The position numbers and the translations under genes are program-made. Source: Chromatiales bacterium (lineage in GTDB: Bacteria; Pseudomonadota; Gammaproteobacteria; CAMYNG01). Taken from it: a DNA stretch of 5,184 bases. The notes under the pieces were generated by a model. The model worked only from the letters and a program-made list of their open reading frames with translations. It had not been told where the DNA came from and made no database searches. The stretch is from positions 1 to 5,184 of the forward strand of contig JALUTW010000524.1 of assembly GCA_027021685.1 (NCBI GenBank), written 5' to 3'. Below are positions 1 to 4,943 of the stretch, piece by piece. Numbering within the stretch: the stretch's first letter is position 1; every line of letters begins with the position of its first letter.

Positions 1-187
1 CGAGGGGGTGCGCGCGCACCTGGAATTCTACCGGCGGCGGGTGGTGCCCGAGGTGCGCGACACCGACCAGGAATTCATCTGCGACGATGCCGTGGCCCTG
101 GCCAACCTGGGGCTGTTCCGGGGCCTGACGGTCACCGTTTCCCACCCCCTGCTCCCGGCGGGCCTGCTCGTGACCGGCAGCGGCTGA
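1..187 (+). CDS. 3' end of an unrecognised protein-coding gene (partial)
   Basis: An open frame runs in from the left edge (first full codon at base 2) and stops at the TGA at 185-187, giving the last 61 residues of a protein. The codons are strongly G/C-ending, as in the other genes here, which supports real coding. The visible part has an Arg-rich stretch (YRRRVVPEVRD), an acidic stretch around FICDD, a short helix-like ALANLGLF and a hydrophobic tail with SHPLLPAGLLV. This looks like the edge of a folded, soluble domain rather than a membrane segment. I do not recognise the family and propose no function. The gene converges on glnA, with only about 105 bp and two hairpins between the stop codons. 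The start and most of the protein lie outside the window. Confidence 0.7.
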   Translation, partial: EGVRAHLEFYRRRVVPEVRDTDQEFICDDAVALANLGLFRGLTVTVSHPLLPAGLLVTGSG

Positions 188-200
188 GCGGCCAGCACCC

Positions 201-224
201 GGCGGCCGGCGAATGCCGGCCGCC
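201..224. repeat. perfect GC-only inverted repeat between the two convergent genes
   Basis: Two perfect 10-bp arms (201-210 and 215-224, GGCGGCCGGC and its complement) flank a 4-base GAAT loop. It starts 14 bp after the stop of the plus-strand gene. It has no T-tract on the plus strand, so it is a poor intrinsic terminator by itself. It could stall polymerase, protect the 3' end of the mRNA, or back up the adjacent terminator at 230-254. Confidence 0.6.
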
Positions 225-254
225 AAAGAAAACGCCCCCGTGTTGGGGGCGTTT
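225..254 (-). terminator. Rho-independent terminator of glnA, probably bidirectional
   Basis: A perfect 10-bp stem (AAACGCCCCC at 230-239 pairing with 245-254) encloses a 5-base loop. On the minus strand it is followed directly by TTTTCTTT (232-225), the classic U-tract, and it lies about 40 bp past the glnA stop. On the plus strand the stem itself ends in GTTT followed by CC, so it may also end the convergent gene, more weakly. Confidence 0.85.
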
Positions 255-292
255 CCATGCGGTGACCGCCGTCCGGCGGCTTGCATGCCCTC

Positions 293-1699
293 TTACATGC
301 TGTAGTACATGTCGAACTCCACCGGATGGGTGGTCATGTTGAGGCGCTGCACCTCTTCCATCTTGAGCTCGATGTAGCCGTCGATGGCGTCGTCGGTGAA
401 CACGCCGCCGGCCTTGAGGAAGTCGCGGTCGGCGTCCAGCTCCGCCAGGGCCTGCTCCAGCGAGCTGCACACGGTGGGGATGCCCTCCAGCTCCTCCGGC
501 GGCAGGTCGTAGAGGTTCTTGTCCATGGCCTCGCCCGGATCGATCTTGTTCTGGATCCCGTCCAGGCCGGCCATGAGCATGGCGGCGAAGGTGAAGTACG
601 GATTGCCGCAGGAGTCGGGGAACCGCACCTCGATGCGGCGCGCCTTGGGGCTGGCCACGTAGGGGATGCGGATGGAGGCGGAACGGTTGCGGGCCGAGTA
701 GGCCAGCAGCACCGGCGCCTCGAAGCCCGGCACCAGGCGCTTGTAGCTGTTGGTGGAGGCATTGGTGAAGGCGTTGAGCGCCCGCGCGTGCTTGATGATG
801 CCGCCGATGTACCACAGCGCGATGTCGGACAGGCCGCCGTACTTCTCGCCGGCGAACAGGTTCTGGCCGTCCTTGGACAGGGACTGGTGCACGTGCATGC
901 CGTTGCCGTTGTCACCCACCAGCGGCTTGGGCATGAAGGTGGCGGTCTTGCCGTAGGCGTGGGCCACGTTGTGCACCACGTACTTGAGGATCTGGTTGGC
1001 GTCGGCGCGCTTGACCAGGGTGTCGAACTTGGTGCCGATCTCGCACTGGCCGGCGGTGGCCACCTCGTGGTGGTGCACCTCGGTGGTGATGCCCATCTCC
1101 TCCAGGGCCAGGCACATGGCCGAGCGCAGGTCCTGCAGGGAGTCCACCGGCGGCACCGGGAAGTAGCCGCCCTTCACGCCGGGGCGGTGGCCGATGTTGC
1201 CGTCCTCGAACACGCGCTCGGAGTTCCACTCGGCCTCCTCGGAATCCACCTTGTAGAAGGCCCCGGACATGTCGGCGCCCCAGCGCACGTCGTCGAGGAT
1301 GAAGAACTCGGGCTCGGGGCCGAAGAACGCGGTGTCGGCGATGCCGGTGGACTTCATGTACTCCTCGGCCCGCTTGGCGATGGACCGGGGATCGCGCTCG
1401 TAGCCCTGGCCGGTGGACGGCTCCAGGACGTCGCAGCGCAGGATCAGGGTGGCCTCGTCGAAGAACGGGTCCATCACCGCGGTGTCGGGATCGGGCATCA
1501 GGATCATGTCCGACTCCTGGATGCCCTTCCAGCCGGCGATGGACGAGCCGTCGAACATCTTGCCGTCCTTGAAGATGTCGGCATCCACGGTGTGGGCCGG
1601 CACGGTCACGTGCTGCTCCTTGCCGCGGGTGTCGGTGAAGCGGAAGTCAACGAACTTGACGTCGTTGTCCTTGATCATCTTGAGAACAGAATCAGCCAT
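293..1699 (-). CDS. glnA: glutamine synthetase, type I-beta (GlnA)
   Basis: This enzyme makes glutamine from glutamate, ammonia and ATP in the cytoplasm, the main entry of ammonium at low nitrogen. The 468-residue length is standard for GSI dodecamers. An N-terminal beta-Grasp domain (about 1-100, with D50 and S53 of the latch) precedes the catalytic domain. Metal and substrate residues fall at the enteric positions: E129 and E131 (GPEPE), E212, E220, the NGNG loop near 264, H269 (GMHVH), E327, R339, E357 and R359. Y397 in KNLYDLPPEE is the adenylylation tyrosine, so activity should be controlled by GlnE and the PII cascade. The ATG at 1699 follows a GGGAGG ribosome site with 6-nt spacing. 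Expression should depend on sigma-54 and NtrC (promoter at 1778-1793). The gene appears monocistronic, and no ntrBC is visible in the window. No key residue is missing. Confidence 0.98.
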   Translation of the reverse strand: MADSVLKMIKDNDVKFVDFRFTDTRGKEQHVTVPAHTVDADIFKDGKMFDGSSIAGWKGIQESDMILMPDPDTAVMDPFFDEATLILRCDVLEPSTGQGYERDPRSIAKRAEEYMKSTGIADTAFFGPEPEFFILDDVRWGADMSGAFYKVDSEEAEWNSERVFEDGNIGHRPGVKGGYFPVPPVDSLQDLRSAMCLALEEMGITTEVHHHEVATAGQCEIGTKFDTLVKRADANQILKYVVHNVAHAYGKTATFMPKPLVGDNGNGMHVHQSLSKDGQNLFAGEKYGGLSDIALWYIGGIIKHARALNAFTNASTNSYKRLVPGFEAPVLLAYSARNRSASIRIPYVASPKARRIEVRFPDSCGNPYFTFAAMLMAGLDGIQNKIDPGEAMDKNLYDLPPEELEGIPTVCSSLEQALAELDADRDFLKAGGVFTDDAIDGYIELKMEEVQRLNMTTHPVEFDMYYSM

Positions 1700-1705
1700 G
1701 GGTTT

Positions 1706-1711
1706 CCTCCC
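1706..1711 (-). promoter_or_regulatory. glnA ribosome binding site
   Basis: GGGAGG on the minus strand lies 6 nt before the ATG at 1699-1697. It supports this start over the in-frame Met8. Confidence 0.8.
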
Positions 1712-1761
1712 GAGAGTGAAAATTCGTGGCGCCCCGCCCGGCGGGCCGAACGGCGTGCAAA

Positions 1762-1775
1762 CCTTGCGCGCAAGG
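1762..1775. repeat. 14-bp perfect palindrome at the predicted glnA transcription start
   Basis: CCTTGCGCGCAAGG reads the same on both strands. Counting 12 bases from the GC of the -12 element puts +1 near 1767, so the palindrome spans about -8 to +6. It could be an operator or a chance GC-rich palindrome. No regulator can be named. Confidence 0.5.
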
Positions 1776-1777
1776 AG

Positions 1778-1793
1778 TGCACGATTTGTGCCA
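1778..1793 (-). promoter_or_regulatory. sigma-54 (-24/-12) promoter of glnA
   Basis: The minus strand reads TGGCACAAATCGTGCA. It has the TGGCAC -24 element, the obligatory 10 bases between the GG and GC dinucleotides, and GTGCA in place of the consensus TTGCA (one mismatch). The predicted start is near 1767, leaving a leader of about 68 nt before the ATG. The NtrC-type sites upstream (1857-1902) support the assignment, since RpoN holoenzyme needs an enhancer-bound activator. Confidence 0.88.
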
Positions 1794-1856
1794 CACGATA
1801 AATGCTTGTTTTAATGGATCATTATGGCCCTGCCCGGGTCCCCTGGCCGAGCACAA

Positions 1857-1871
1857 GCACTAAAATGGTGC
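1857..1871. promoter_or_regulatory. NtrC (NRI) enhancer site 1
   Basis: GCACTAAAATGGTGC matches the enteric NtrC site pattern (GCAC, an AT-rich core, GGTGC) essentially completely. Its centre at 1864 is about 97 bp upstream of the predicted start at 1767, close to the -108 site of E. coli glnAp2. Confidence 0.85.
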
Positions 1872-1897
1872 GCCATCTGCCCCATGCGCACCATTTT
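1862..1897 (-). terminator. inverted repeat, possible terminator of the metal-transporter operon
   Basis: Two perfect 12-bp arms (AAAATGGTGCGC at 1862-1873 and its complement at 1886-1897) flank a 12-base spacer. On the minus strand it begins 33 bp after the transporter stop, and the stem ends in TTTT. It could therefore end that transcript, although the T-run is part of the stem and is followed by AG. The same bases form the inner parts of the two NtrC sites, so the symmetry may simply reflect paired protein sites. No other terminator is visible between the two genes. Confidence 0.45.
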
Positions 1898-1902
1898 TGA
1901 TC
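1888..1902. promoter_or_regulatory. NtrC enhancer site 2 (one strong half-site)
   Basis: GCACCATTTTTGATC matches the reverse complement of site 1 at 12 of 15 positions. The half-site nearer the promoter (GCACCATTTT) is intact and the far one is degraded. Its centre at 1895 is 31 bp from that of site 1, about three helical turns, so two NtrC dimers would sit on the same DNA face, as in E. coli where the spacing is about 32 bp. Confidence 0.65.
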
Positions 1903-1930
1903 GCCATTGTCGATCCCTGGCGGGCAGGGC

Positions 1931-3106
1931 TCAGTGGAACAGGAGCCGGATCTCGGCCACCTCGTCCACCTGGCGGGCCACCTCGTCGAAGCGCCGCGCC
2001 AGGCGTGCCCGCGCGCCTGGGTCATTCTCCACCAGTTCCGCCGGCAGCACCAGATCCACGTACACCTTGCCCCCCAGGTAGTGCAGGTGCATGTCGCGGA
2101 TGCGGGCCGCCTCGGGGATCCCGCCCCACAGCGCGGCCAGCCTGTCCCGCAGTTCACGGCGCAGGGGCAGGCCCTTGCAGCAGGGGCCGTCCTCGTCGTT
2201 CTCCGGGTCGATGTGGACCATGACGTCGGCCACCTCGTCGAAGCCCTCCACCAGCCGGCTGCGCACCGCCTCGCTGATGTGGTGGCCCTCGGAGACCGAC
2301 AGCCGCGGGTCCACCTGGATGTGCACGTCCACCAGCACGTCGGGCCCCATGCGCCGGGTGCGCAGCAGGTGCAGCTCCCGCACCCCGTCCACGCCGAGGA
2401 TGGCGCGGCGGATGCGCTCCACCTCCTCGGGCTCCAGGCCCTTGTCCACCAGTTCCTGGGTCCCGTGCCAGGCCAGGTCCCAGCCGATCTTGGCGATCAT
2501 GCCGGCCACGCCCACCGCCGCCACCGCGTCGAGCCAGGTCACCCCCAGCATGGCGCCGCCCACGCCCACCAGCACCACCACCGAGGAGATGGCGTCGGAG
2601 CGCGAGTGCCAGGCATTGGCCTGGAGCATCTTGGAGCGGTACTTGCGCGCCACGTGCATGGTGTAGTGGTAGATGGCCTCCTTGGAGACGATGGAGATGG
2701 CGGCCACCACCAGGGCGGCGAACTCCGGCACCAGCAGCTTCTCGGGGGTGCGCAGGCGCAGCACCGCGTCCACCGCCAGCCCCGCCGCCACCAGGATCAG
2801 GGCCACGCCCAGGGCCACCGTGGCCACGGTCTCGATGCGGCCGTGGCCGTAGGGGTGATCCTCGTCGGCCTCGCGGCTGGCGTGCTTGGCGGCGTAGAGA
2901 ACGAAGAAATCGGTGGCCAGGTCCGACAGGGAGTGGACCCCGTCGGCGATGAGGGCCTGGGAATGGGCCACGAACCCCACCACCAGCTTGGCCAGGCCCA
3001 GCAGCAGGTCGATCACCGAGCCCACCACGGTGACGATGAAGGTCTCGCGGTAGCGGTGGCGGCGGCGGGCCTCGTCCGCCGCCGCGCCGGTCACCGGTTC
3101 AGCCAT
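1931..3106 (-). CDS. CDF-family divalent metal efflux transporter with an extended C-terminus
   Basis: An inner-membrane cation diffusion facilitator (391 aa, against about 300 for FieF/YiiP) that would export Zn2+, Fe2+ or similar ions by proton antiport. Six hydrophobic segments lie at about 22-46, 50-73, 91-117, 126-147, 172-190 and 191-210. Aligning by eye with E. coli FieF places transport site A at H58, D62, H167 and D171 (HDHD, where FieF has DDHD; HDHD usually means zinc preference). Site B is D81, H84 and H88 in DEDHPYGHG. The cytoplasmic dimer-site ligands are H246, H262, H298 and D300. After a linker with C309-C310, residues 314-391 look like a second, degenerate copy of the cytoplasmic domain. 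The ATG at 3106 has GGGGGAG 4 nt upstream and overlaps the tusA-like stop by 8 nt, implying coupled translation. The substrate is not certain. Confidence 0.93.
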   Translation of the reverse strand: MAEPVTGAAADEARRRHRYRETFIVTVVGSVIDLLLGLAKLVVGFVAHSQALIADGVHSLSDLATDFFVLYAAKHASREADEDHPYGHGRIETVATVALGVALILVAAGLAVDAVLRLRTPEKLLVPEFAALVVAAISIVSKEAIYHYTMHVARKYRSKMLQANAWHSRSDAISSVVVLVGVGGAMLGVTWLDAVAAVGVAGMIAKIGWDLAWHGTQELVDKGLEPEEVERIRRAILGVDGVRELHLLRTRRMGPDVLVDVHIQVDPRLSVSEGHHISEAVRSRLVEGFDEVADVMVHIDPENDEDGPCCKGLPLRRELRDRLAALWGGIPEAARIRDMHLHYLGGKVYVDLVLPAELVENDPGARARLARRFDEVARQVDEVAEIRLLFH

Positions 3107-3335
3107 CGGTCTCCCCCACCTGGATGACGACGATCACCTCGCCATCGGCCTGTCTTGCCTCCAGCACCCGGTGGCCGTTGATGCGGCACCAGGCGGGAAT
3201 GTCGTTGAGCGCGCCGGGATCGGTGGCGCGCACCTCCAGCACGTCGCCGGGGGCCAGCTCCGCCACCCGGTCCTGGGTGCGGATCACGGGCAGCGGGCAC
3301 AGGATGCGCCGCGCGTCGAGGGTGTGGCGGCTCAT
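3099..3335 (-). CDS. TusA-family sulfur carrier protein
   Basis: A 78-residue protein of usual TusA/SirA-like size. The family motif CPLPVI has the persulfide-carrying cysteine at C13, after the first strand (HTLDARRILCPLP). The acidic/Gly stretch APGDVLEV, the ATDPGALNDIPAWC segment and a final strand (GEVIVVIQV) follow the two-layer alpha/beta fold. Such proteins accept sulfur from a cysteine desulfurase or rhodanese and pass it to tRNA thiolation, molybdenum cofactor synthesis or, in sulfur oxidisers, the Hdr-like pathway. The start is well supported: the ATG at 3335 overlaps the upstream TGA as ATGA and has GGAGG 10 nt before it. The frame stays open far upstream, but that part is only a shadow of the PP-loop gene. 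Its position directly after a PP-loop ATPase suggests it is that enzyme's sulfur donor (inference). It is a TusA paralogue candidate and not certainly the orthologue of E. coli tusA. Confidence 0.92.
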   Translation of the reverse strand: MSRHTLDARRILCPLPVIRTQDRVAELAPGDVLEVRATDPGALNDIPAWCRINGHRVLEARQADGEVIVVIQVGETDG

Positions 3336-4375
3336 ACGTGCCAGTCCTCCGGGATCTCCGCCGGCGGCAACGGCGCCACGGTGAGCTCGCGGGACTCGCC
3401 GCCGGGCAGGTTCAGCTCCAGGGTCACCGCCGGGGCCGTGCGGCCCTGACTGTAGCGCGCGGCGATGCGGGCGGCCAGCTCCAGGTCGGCCGCGCCCGGC
3501 TCGCCGTCCACCAGCACCAGGGGCCCGGGGTGGGACACGCAGCGCAGGTGGGGAAACCGCTTGCGGTAGCCCTCCAGGAAGTTGTTCTCGCCCTCCTCGC
3601 GGCCCACGATGAGCTTGAAGTGGGGCGCGGGGCGGATGTGGCGGCCCACCTTGAGCAGCATGATGTCGTCGAGGTCGTAGTCGCGACGGCCGCGCGCGCG
3701 CCACAGGTCGGCCAGCTTGGCCGAGTAGGCGGCGTCGGTGAGGAAACAGCACCCTCCGGCGGGCTGGGCATAGTCCTCGAAGCCGTACTTCGCCGCCAGC
3801 GCCATCTGCGGCTTGCGCGAGCGCCCGCTGAAGTCCAGCAGCTTGTCGCGGTCCACCCAGCCCTCGCGCTCGGGCAGGGTGGGCGGCAGGTGCTTGGCGC
3901 ACAGGGGCCGCAGCAGCAGGTCGCCGGCACCCGATTCCTTCTGGATCACCGGCAGGGTGTCGCGGCGCTGGGACATGGGCCGCTGGCCCATGACCTCGCC
4001 GGTGATGATGAAGTCGAAGCCGTGCTCGCGGATCCACTCGTAGGCCCTGGCCACCATGAAGCCCTTGCAGTCGAGACAGGGATTGAGGTTCTGGCCGTAG
4101 CCGTGGCGGGGATTGAGCACCACCTGCTTGTACTCCTCGATGACGTCGATGATGTGCAGCTTGATGCCCAGCTGCTCCGCCACCCACAGGGCATTGTTGC
4201 GCTTGGGCCGGGCACGGTCGCGCTTGCGGATGGCATGGGTGTGCCCCTCCACGCAGAATCCGGTGAAGAAGTTGATGCCCTCCACGTGGATGCCCTGCTC
4301 CATGATCACCTTGGCGGCGAGCATGGAGTCGAGGCCGCCGGAGATGAGGGCCACCGCCTTGCGCTGGGTCGACAT
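3332..4375 (-). CDS. PP-loop (ThiI/MnmA/TtuA-like) ATPase with NFACT-R-like C-terminus, putative RNA thiolation enzyme
   Basis: A 347-residue cytoplasmic protein. The PP-loop SGGLDS at 12-17 binds ATP and would adenylate the target base before sulfur insertion. C100 and C103 (NPCLDCKGF) and C209 or C210 (GGCC) are spaced like the three cysteines that hold a [4Fe-4S] cluster in cluster-dependent tRNA thiolases, and ITGEVMGQRPMSQ (124-136) resembles the ThiI-type region. Residues from about 235 on, including HFKLIVGREEGEN, the HPGPLVLVDG stretch and AARIAARYSQGR, resemble the NFACT-R (DUF814) RNA-binding domain. Relatives are often annotated as tRNA thiouridylate methyltransferases, which the sequence does not support: no methyltransferase motif is seen. 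It is the first gene of the operon and overlaps the tusA-like gene by 4 nt. The ATG at 4375 has no clear ribosome site (TTTTCC precedes it). It starts just before the PP-loop strand, so little could be missing. The exact RNA and base are unknown. Confidence 0.88.
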   Translation of the reverse strand: MSTQRKAVALISGGLDSMLAAKVIMEQGIHVEGINFFTGFCVEGHTHAIRKRDRARPKRNNALWVAEQLGIKLHIIDVIEEYKQVVLNPRHGYGQNLNPCLDCKGFMVARAYEWIREHGFDFIITGEVMGQRPMSQRRDTLPVIQKESGAGDLLLRPLCAKHLPPTLPEREGWVDRDKLLDFSGRSRKPQMALAAKYGFEDYAQPAGGCCFLTDAAYSAKLADLWRARGRRDYDLDDIMLLKVGRHIRPAPHFKLIVGREEGENNFLEGYRKRFPHLRCVSHPGPLVLVDGEPGAADLELAARIAARYSQGRTAPAVTLELNLPGGESRELTVAPLPPAEIPEDWHV

Positions 4376-4385
4376 GGAAAACCGA

Positions 4386-4422
4386 GGAAAAAGAGGGATA
4401 AAGCGCCCGCGAAACAGGGCGC
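4386..4422 (-). terminator. hairpin plus U-rich tail in the leader of the PP-loop gene
   Basis: On the minus strand GCGCCC (4422-4417), an 8-base loop and GGGCGC (4408-4403) are followed by TTTATCCCTCTTTTT. This has intrinsic-terminator form and would end the transcript of the CZB gene, whose stop is 68 bp upstream. It lies only 11-47 bp before the PP-loop start codon. If transcription of that operon begins upstream of it, it would act as an attenuator. Confidence 0.5.
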
Positions 4423-4424
4423 AT

Positions 4425-4433
4425 AGGATAGCA
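4425..4433 (-). promoter_or_regulatory. possible extended -10 promoter for the PP-loop/tusA-like/CDF operon
   Basis: The minus strand reads TGCTATCCT, an extended -10 (TGN followed by TATCCT, 4 of 6 to TATAAT). No good -35 is seen at the expected distance, where the sequence is almost all G and C. It would start transcription near 4418, giving a leader of about 42 nt and leaving the hairpin at 4403-4422 incomplete in that transcript. Confidence 0.35.
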
Positions 4434-4438
4434 GAATC

Positions 4439-4473
4439 GGGCGCCGCGGGCGGCGCCCCGGTGCCGTCCGGGG
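4439..4473. repeat. competing GC-rich hairpins downstream of the CZB gene
   Basis: GGGCGCCG (4439-4446) pairs perfectly with 4451-4458 around a 4-base loop. An overlapping stem, CCCCGG (4456-4461) with 4468-4473, shares bases with it, so the two cannot form fully at once. Neither is followed by a proper T-tract on the minus strand (GATTCT only). They may pause polymerase before the better terminator at 4386-4422. Confidence 0.45.
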
Positions 4474-4489
4474 CGCGCCCGGGGCCGGC

Positions 4490-4864
4490 TCAGCCGCCGC
4501 CGGCGGCCGGGGCCTGGTAGTCGTGCTCGCGCGCGAGCTGGCGGATGAGCCGCTGGAGCTGGTGGGAGATGTCGGCGTAGCCGCCGTTGAGCAGGCGCAT
4601 GGCCTCGTCGGTACGGCCCTTCTGGGTCAGGCGCACGATGTCGGCGGCCGACTGGTGAAAGGTGGCATGCATGGTGCGCACCTGCTCGAACAGCGGGGTC
4701 CGGCCCAGGGTGTCGCGGTTGCCGTAGAGCCACTTGCCCAGGACGCACTGGTCGTCACGGCAGATGCGGTCCGGGTCCAGCTCCTCGTCGGAGGTGCCGG
4801 CCACGTAGCTCTTGAGGCGCAGCTTCCACATGACATGGGCGTTGATGGCGTCGAGAAAGTTCAT
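4490..4864 (-). CDS. stand-alone CZB (chemoreceptor zinc-binding) domain protein
   Basis: A 124-residue soluble, mostly helical protein that is almost entirely one CZB domain. The family signature is complete: H10-x-x-W13, then 26 residues, C40-x-L-G-x-W45, then 20 residues, H66-x-x-x-H70. The three histidines and one cysteine form the zinc site that in receptors such as Helicobacter TlpD, and in diguanylate cyclases, senses zinc or oxidants such as hypochlorous acid. A third helix pair (about 84-113) and a Gly/Ala-rich tail follow. No methyl-accepting, GGDEF or membrane segment is attached, so it probably works with a partner protein or buffers zinc (inference). The ATG at 4864 is chosen because GGGGAG lies 5 nt upstream and it starts exactly at the domain. 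A TTG at 5092 in the same frame would add 76 Arg/Gly/Pro-rich residues with no domain character. Confidence 0.9.
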   Translation of the reverse strand: MNFLDAINAHVMWKLRLKSYVAGTSDEELDPDRICRDDQCVLGKWLYGNRDTLGRTPLFEQVRTMHATFHQSAADIVRLTQKGRTDEAMRLLNGGYADISHQLQRLIRQLAREHDYQAPAAGGG

Positions 4865-4869
4865 GGCAT

Positions 4870-4875
4870 CTCCCC
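4870..4875 (-). promoter_or_regulatory. ribosome binding site of the CZB gene
   Basis: GGGGAG on the minus strand, 5 nt before the ATG at 4864-4862, fixes the start of the CZB protein. Another ATG at 4869-4867 is out of frame and too close to it to be used. Confidence 0.7.
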
Positions 4876-4918
4876 AACTGGCCTGCGGGCCTCGCGGTGG
4901 CCCGGTCCATAACACTGG

Positions 4919-4943
4919 TCGGCCGCACGCCCCGGTTCCTTTA
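4919..4943 (-). promoter_or_regulatory. weak sigma-28 (FliA)-like promoter match upstream of the CZB gene
   Basis: The minus strand has TAAAG (4943-4939) and, 15 bases on, GCCGA (4923-4919), the cores of the flagellar sigma-28 elements. The consensus spacing is 14 bases, so this is one too long, and the outer bases do not match. A chemotaxis-type protein would suit FliA control, but chance is a fair explanation. A competing sigma-70 -35-like TCGACA lies at 4969-4964 with only a poor -10. Confidence 0.25.

Noticed and set aside
1779..1791. GCAC-GATTT-GTGC as a third NtrC site
   Set aside because: The half-sites are 5 bases apart where NtrC sites have 7, and the bases are already explained by the -24 and -12 promoter elements.
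281..1801. Long plus-strand open frame (506 codons) opposite glnA
   Set aside because: It is the antisense shadow of glnA in GC-rich DNA. Its translation is dominated by His/Val/Gly/Leu with no domain, and the minus strand encodes an unmistakable glutamine synthetase.
1797..1826. AT-rich stretch between promoter and enhancer as an IHF site
   Set aside because: Neither strand matches the IHF consensus (WATCAA, four bases, TTR) well enough, so only general DNA flexibility can be suggested.
1907..3127. Plus-strand open frame of about 400 codons opposite the CDF gene
   Set aside because: Its composition is extremely rich in His, Gln and Ala, typical of the reverse complement of a GC-rich gene, and it has no recognisable motif.
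3332..4375. Naming the PP-loop gene mnmA or thiI
   Set aside because: The NFACT-R-like C-terminus, and the absence of the THUMP domain of ThiI and of the C-terminal domains of MnmA, argue against either name.
3338..4426. Plus-strand open frame of about 360 codons opposite the PP-loop gene
   Set aside because: Antisense shadow with low-complexity composition. The minus strand carries a clear PP-loop protein.
3099..4748. A 549-residue minus-strand frame ending with the TusA-like protein, suggesting a fusion
   Set aside because: Only the last 78 codons look like protein. The upstream part is Arg/Pro/Gly-rich and overlaps the PP-loop gene out of frame. The ATGA overlap and GGAGG site fix the TusA-like start at 3335.
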